64,000 nucleotides of DNA from Bifidobacterium sp. ESL0745 (lineage in GTDB: Bacteria > Actinomycetota > Actinomycetes > Actinomycetales > Bifidobacteriaceae). The notes below the pieces were generated by a model, which did no database searches, was not told the origin of the DNA, and worked only from the letters and a program-made list of their open reading frames with translations. The DNA is taken from the NCBI RefSeq assembly GCF_029433335.1, contig NZ_JAQTHX010000002.1:1-64000 (forward strand), read 5' to 3'. Shown piece by piece: positions 62,401 to 64,000 of this stretch; within the stretch, counting starts at the first letter, position 1; each line of letters opens with the position of its first letter. The translations under genes and the position numbers were made by a program.

Positions 62401-64000
62401 GAAAAACCGACCACGGCCTGGTGCCCGACCGGAACGGAATCATTCGGGCTTACCGACTTGTTGACTGAGACTTTTATCTGCGGCTTGACCAGTGTCATCG
62501 TTGCAGCCGGGGCCGTGGCGGAGGCCGTCGCGCTGTTGTGCGCGGTGACCGTGGCCTTGGTATTGGAATCCGTGAAATCTTTCGTTGTCTGGCCTGATGG
62601 GAACTCGTAGGCACTGGGAGATTTCACGATGAAATTGATGGCGGCGTTCGCACCGGCACTGATGGGGTTCACAGTGCTCGGAGTTGGCGTCGAACCGAAT
62701 TCGATGTCGAAAGAAGCGATATCACCACTGGGCGAAGTCGGGACCATACCATTGGCGAACGTCACCCTTTGATCGGGTTGAGCGCTGTTAAGCATATGGT
62801 AAACAACAGTGCCGCTATCTGCACCGGCCGGATACAAAATACCGGCTTTGAACCCGCCGAATTTGATATCGGAACTAAACAGACCGCTACCTACCGAGGC
62901 CTCCATCTTTTCGACCGGGGAGCCGCCGTTGGTAAGCGAGACTATTCCGGTCGATTTGTTGCCGGCCGGGTGGCGGGCCGGGTCGAAGGACTCGTTGACG
63001 GTTACGCCAAGTTGCGCCGGGGAAAGCGTGACCGTTGCGGGCGCCGAAGCTGTTGGCGTGCCCGTTTCCGAGCCCTTTGCCGCGTTTGCCTGTAGGATCG
63101 GGCTGGCGGTGGAAGCGGTACTCAGCCCGACAAGCGGGCTATTCGCAGCATCGTTGCGATCGGTCGAACGCTGCTTGAGATTGAGGGTGACCGGGCTTGA
63201 AGTCGTGGCGTTTGGCACCATCGAGCCGGTATAGGTAAAGCGGAGTCCGGCGACATCGGTGGCGCTCACGCCAGTCGGTAAGGCGAATGTAGACCCCGGG
63301 GTGCCGGCAGTCCAGTTCCACTTGCCGTCACTACCCTTGACATACGCATCAACTTGAACCTGCGTGGCACCAGATGGCATCACCGTAGATCCAAAACTAT
63401 CAAAATCAAAGAAACGGAACGGATTGTTGGTGTCAAGCGACGTTGTATCCGCACCGGCTTGAGCATCCTGCGGCATCTGAACGACGACTTTGTCGGCATT
63501 GATGTTGGAGGTATTGGTGACGTTGAATTTGAACGTTTCGGCCGAACCCTGCACATATTGGGAAGCGCCGGGATCAAACGAACCCACGGCCGTGGCTTCG
63601 AGCTTGGAGTCAACGCTTACCTGTGCCGTCGCGGAGGAAGTCACGGACTTGGAATTGGAAGCGAAAAGCGTCGCGGAATTCTCGAAATTGACTTTATTGC
63701 GTGAATCGCTCGGCGAGAAGTCTGAGGGAACCTGCAACGTGAGGCTCACCGTACCGTTCATCCCTACGACCAAGCCGGTTTTGTTCGTTTCACCCGATAC
63801 GAACTGCTGCCCGGGAGTGAGGGTGAATGACGTATTGGCGCCGACACTCGCAGGACGCGACTCGGCCACTCCGCCCTCTTTCCAGACGACGTTCGCCTGA
63901 AGGCTCGGGCTTACGTTGAAATCGGTAATGGCGAAGCCTTGCAAGGCCGCGGGAAGTTGATCAAGAAGGTTCACGTCCTCGCAATTGGTCTCCGAGCAGC
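56406..64000 (-). CDS. Giant cell-surface protein with DUF5979-like repeats, partial (N-terminus outside window)
   Basis: The frame is open from the right edge to a stop at 56406, 2530 residues in the window. Most of the chain is Ser/Thr/Asp/Ala-rich beta-type sequence with recurring units such as VTGIRFKLESD, VAGLRFTYTG and VTGLRVTLDFS. Near the C-terminus are about four DUF5979-like units (for example SFGPFNFKAVCKTSDGQT ... STCTITETDPSA), then a Gly-rich linker containing KLPGTG, one membrane helix (VTGIVVLIIILLIGGGTILYM), RRR and a ~33-residue acidic tail. It is anchored at the surface. A canonical LPXTG does not directly precede the helix; MATTG does. An adhesin or stalk role is inferred. 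Confidence 0.85.
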   Translation of the reverse strand, partial: CSETNCEDVNLLDQLPAALQGFAITDFNVSPSLQANVVWKEGGVAESRPASVGANTSFTLTPGQQFVSGETNKTGLVVGMNGTVSLTLQVPSDFSPSDSRNKVNFENSATLFASNSKSVTSSATAQVSVDSKLEATAVGSFDPGASQYVQGSAETFKFNVTNTSNINADKVVVQMPQDAQAGADTTSLDTNNPFRFFDFDSFGSTVMPSGATQVQVDAYVKGSDGKWNWTAGTPGSTFALPTGVSATDVAGLRFTYTGSMVPNATTSSPVTLNLKQRSTDRNDAANSPLVGLSTASTASPILQANAAKGSETGTPTASAPATVTLSPAQLGVTVNESFDPARHPAGNKSTGIVSLTNGGSPVEKMEASVGSGLFSSDIKFGGFKAGILYPAGADSGTVVYHMLNSAQPDQRVTFANGMVPTSPSGDIASFDIEFGSTPTPSTVNPISAGANAAINFIVKSPSAYEFPSGQTTKDFTDSNTKATVTAHNSATASATAPAATMTLVKPQIKVSVNKSVSPNDSVPVGHQAVVGFSETTGASTDYLQPNTVTVEDSWADKSIDANGTIHEGASGADANNFWNAFDLNAIESTPIPAHTKLTISVNLPGVGWVELDSKASQTASYIYSLNAADLKTKLDTAHSGATPDQVTGIRFKLESDPGSTAFTGSTAISQYVSFTARAAKRDGSGATDELDTSGPQKPTKYTCGNTTSLAASGKTDEGYQVDSNALDADPTNQNTVGVLSFHNPELPPGDDFYQVNDWISATFTDPDASDAAMSSAPSLSGKKVTSHLKWGIDGDMTSVTLKQSGDVSDYADAGAHNDMWNDVFDLLSINPIAASDTPYTNGWYLKYDKITQVRVYRAGATWSTGTWSVVPAPGGNWQNSDRSFKGYTVPTGDAGDLTGLEITVEPDDAARSADIAAGKPYVPQPGSGVVAAAQTRDFAANWQLRDKKRGGSTFVTGSVLHNGDTSHPQPQNVRLESERATAADPAHPHTTKYIGMNGAKLNIVDYKAALNPGNDGTFNFLVPPHGVSAPTSSYPMPIYDISATNDSANRASYLRITTPSECDTSNQNGCYTANTSIAAKENPFTAANVSDIGTGKLDSASSMPNMFNRQTLTHIVISSDDPSQVSLADSTVHILRYTPTNYATGMGTFTVDPTITTAAQANALTEAQLADVVAVSVTFQGSSNPEINGPTLVKGNYVHLKLTTRVRDTLRSTNQPFVPSAPLFNETNRATVQIYAPITDSAPDDQPTKFIRSVMNYRTGELQTVIYENIAPNNLINVNPGAPQTVKMDASSANAGNNSSLSPTKVTLTSWPDGQGKNGSVTKTGNFWKNFNFTGLSQLTFPSGATKVKIGVYGPFGPGGALGWKDGDEQAQLPGGSSAYAMPVTPAQYNDIQGLRFVFTNPDGTGDPQLFTNSLDVRWDAHIQYQVAQRATVRGDDTQKVVYPGSEPNAVSSQVESNLNDDVNPDQTASSDASALLSWGLGTAQLGLDEVANSGNPSVNVGQMVPWEVTIANTGTGYLNISKVTADLPAQLRYTGQGGAGDPSHPMTFTPGTVGGAPNSGELKDTPTLDSSDPSKVVLTWPSGKNRMLPGEVAKFVVWLEVEPGAVAGSNVSLPVTVNTEQHLSAVATAPGGSALVTPVMDGTNTVGGTVTAFVTPSTGENIYIVGGVKGSMPGAINTLDSTQTCNPTLTALDGKSYYRSPCRANTAVGGKDDWVLHMVNAGTTAVKKVQFFEQLPAKNDKSIVASSDYRGSTYHAELTEAPKVVGAPAGTTETIEASVDKSPCVGTWSTLPGISTSPANEACSVSTWVPGSAVTDWSKVTGLRVTLDFSTTSSTTLRPGEGADVTYTSKNTPASSVGPHDDDSDPSVPVSFDQAAGVQEVWDQFGILYTALDGSMHPAAPSRFGTRIETGSLLASKVVSGPAASAYSPQQVRASVSCRSADGDAMLFAGQSHGLITLNKQSDGTYAAGRLANIPLSLDGTGEGNTVCTVSEDGELGQFGEAGRSVSVNGDNNTSDSDTMNIVTSDTLNGANNPTNAVVAAQSARISNVYRYSDLSVTKKVDTKATKGSFGPFNFKAVCKTSDGQTVRFGAGNDESASFTLSDGETWKAPADTIPANSTCTITETDPSAADKTVFTGDNVTANADGTASVKVGDGSATDLAKVVATTVANHYDAGTFSVNREVSGDGASRYGTAPVKYEAVCDYRGQQLLNEQFGISGSGSKSFGVFPAGTQCTVRQVTDSGATKHTFEPANGKITIASVAQAEAAAAGNVNGSKPGIPILVNGLSNVTVVATDRYDVGQVPIVVNRTGDESALGSRGKGPFKVKVTCTYQRDGKPTTIDLGDNGSFTLSEANSYSTTLGDILLGAHCTVVQTDSSGADSTSIDPANGEVTVVQSADKNKVTITNVFRNKLPGTGILGGFPGGGVLGGGAVGLGGGSSNGANGGSLGFGTSAGLADGLSSGAASGRMATTGAAVTGIVVLIIILLIGGGTILYMRRRSTSGDERDGASDDSSDSENKDGGNSQGGTIPA

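Overview
The window looks like a chromosomal segment of a Bifidobacterium or a close Bifidobacteriaceae relative. The evidence is moderately high G+C, a zwf-opcA-pgl-gnd set, several LacI/ABC/glycosidase cassettes without their own transport ATPase, actinobacterial small families (DUF4235, a zinc-ribbon protein), MHS-type transporters and DUF5979-like surface repeats. Genus is inferred from gene content and protein character; no search was run. No IS element, CRISPR array, rRNA or tRNA was recognised.

Layout. (1) 1-1.3 kb: 5' part of a BspA-like surface protein ending in perfect 14-residue repeats at the window edge. (2) 1.9-7.3 kb: oxidative pentose-phosphate genes zwf, opcA and pgl (+) facing gnd (-), followed by a tyrosine/lipid phosphatase. 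(3) 8.7-10.5 kb: decay zone with a frameshifted MHS transporter remnant and a broken AAA ATPase (DUF4143). (4) 10.7-18.6 kb, all minus strand: a GH32/ABC/LacI fructoside cassette, a DUF624 membrane protein and a second LacI. (5) 19-28.5 kb: an alpha-glucoside cassette (ABC binding protein plus two permeases, GH31, LacI, GH13). (6) 28.6-38.1 kb: housekeeping and small genes (histidine phosphatase, DUF4235, nitroreductase, zinc-ribbon protein, aldo/keto reductase, pepC, metG, an AbiEi-like protein). (7) 38.5-56 kb: transport and regulation (MHS transporter, MarR with a heterodimeric ABC exporter, two APC amino acid permeases, a second DUF4143 ATPase, ilvC, another MHS transporter). (8) 56.4 kb to the end: more than 2500 residues of a surface giant whose N-terminus lies outside the window.

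How genes work together. Fructosides and alpha-glucosides would enter through the two ABC importers (probably energised by a shared ATPase encoded elsewhere) and be cleaved inside the cell by GH32, GH31 and GH13 enzymes, none of which has a signal peptide. LacI-type operators visible between the genes suggest substrate-specific repression, and one operator type is shared by the second transporter and the GH31 gene. Glucose 6-phosphate can then feed NADPH production through zwf, opcA, pgl and gnd.

The most unusual signals are non-coding. They are: regularly spaced iterated motifs in front of both DUF4143 ATPase genes (three copies at exactly 33 bp; four palindromes at about 40 bp); a leader peptide plus four-segment attenuator-like structure upstream of the MHS transporter at 54-55.5 kb; two neighbouring hairpins with a conserved loop and different, still paired, stems at 40.4-40.5 kb; competing hairpins between opcA and pgl; and a 91-codon ORF overlapping the lysine-type permease start by ATGA.
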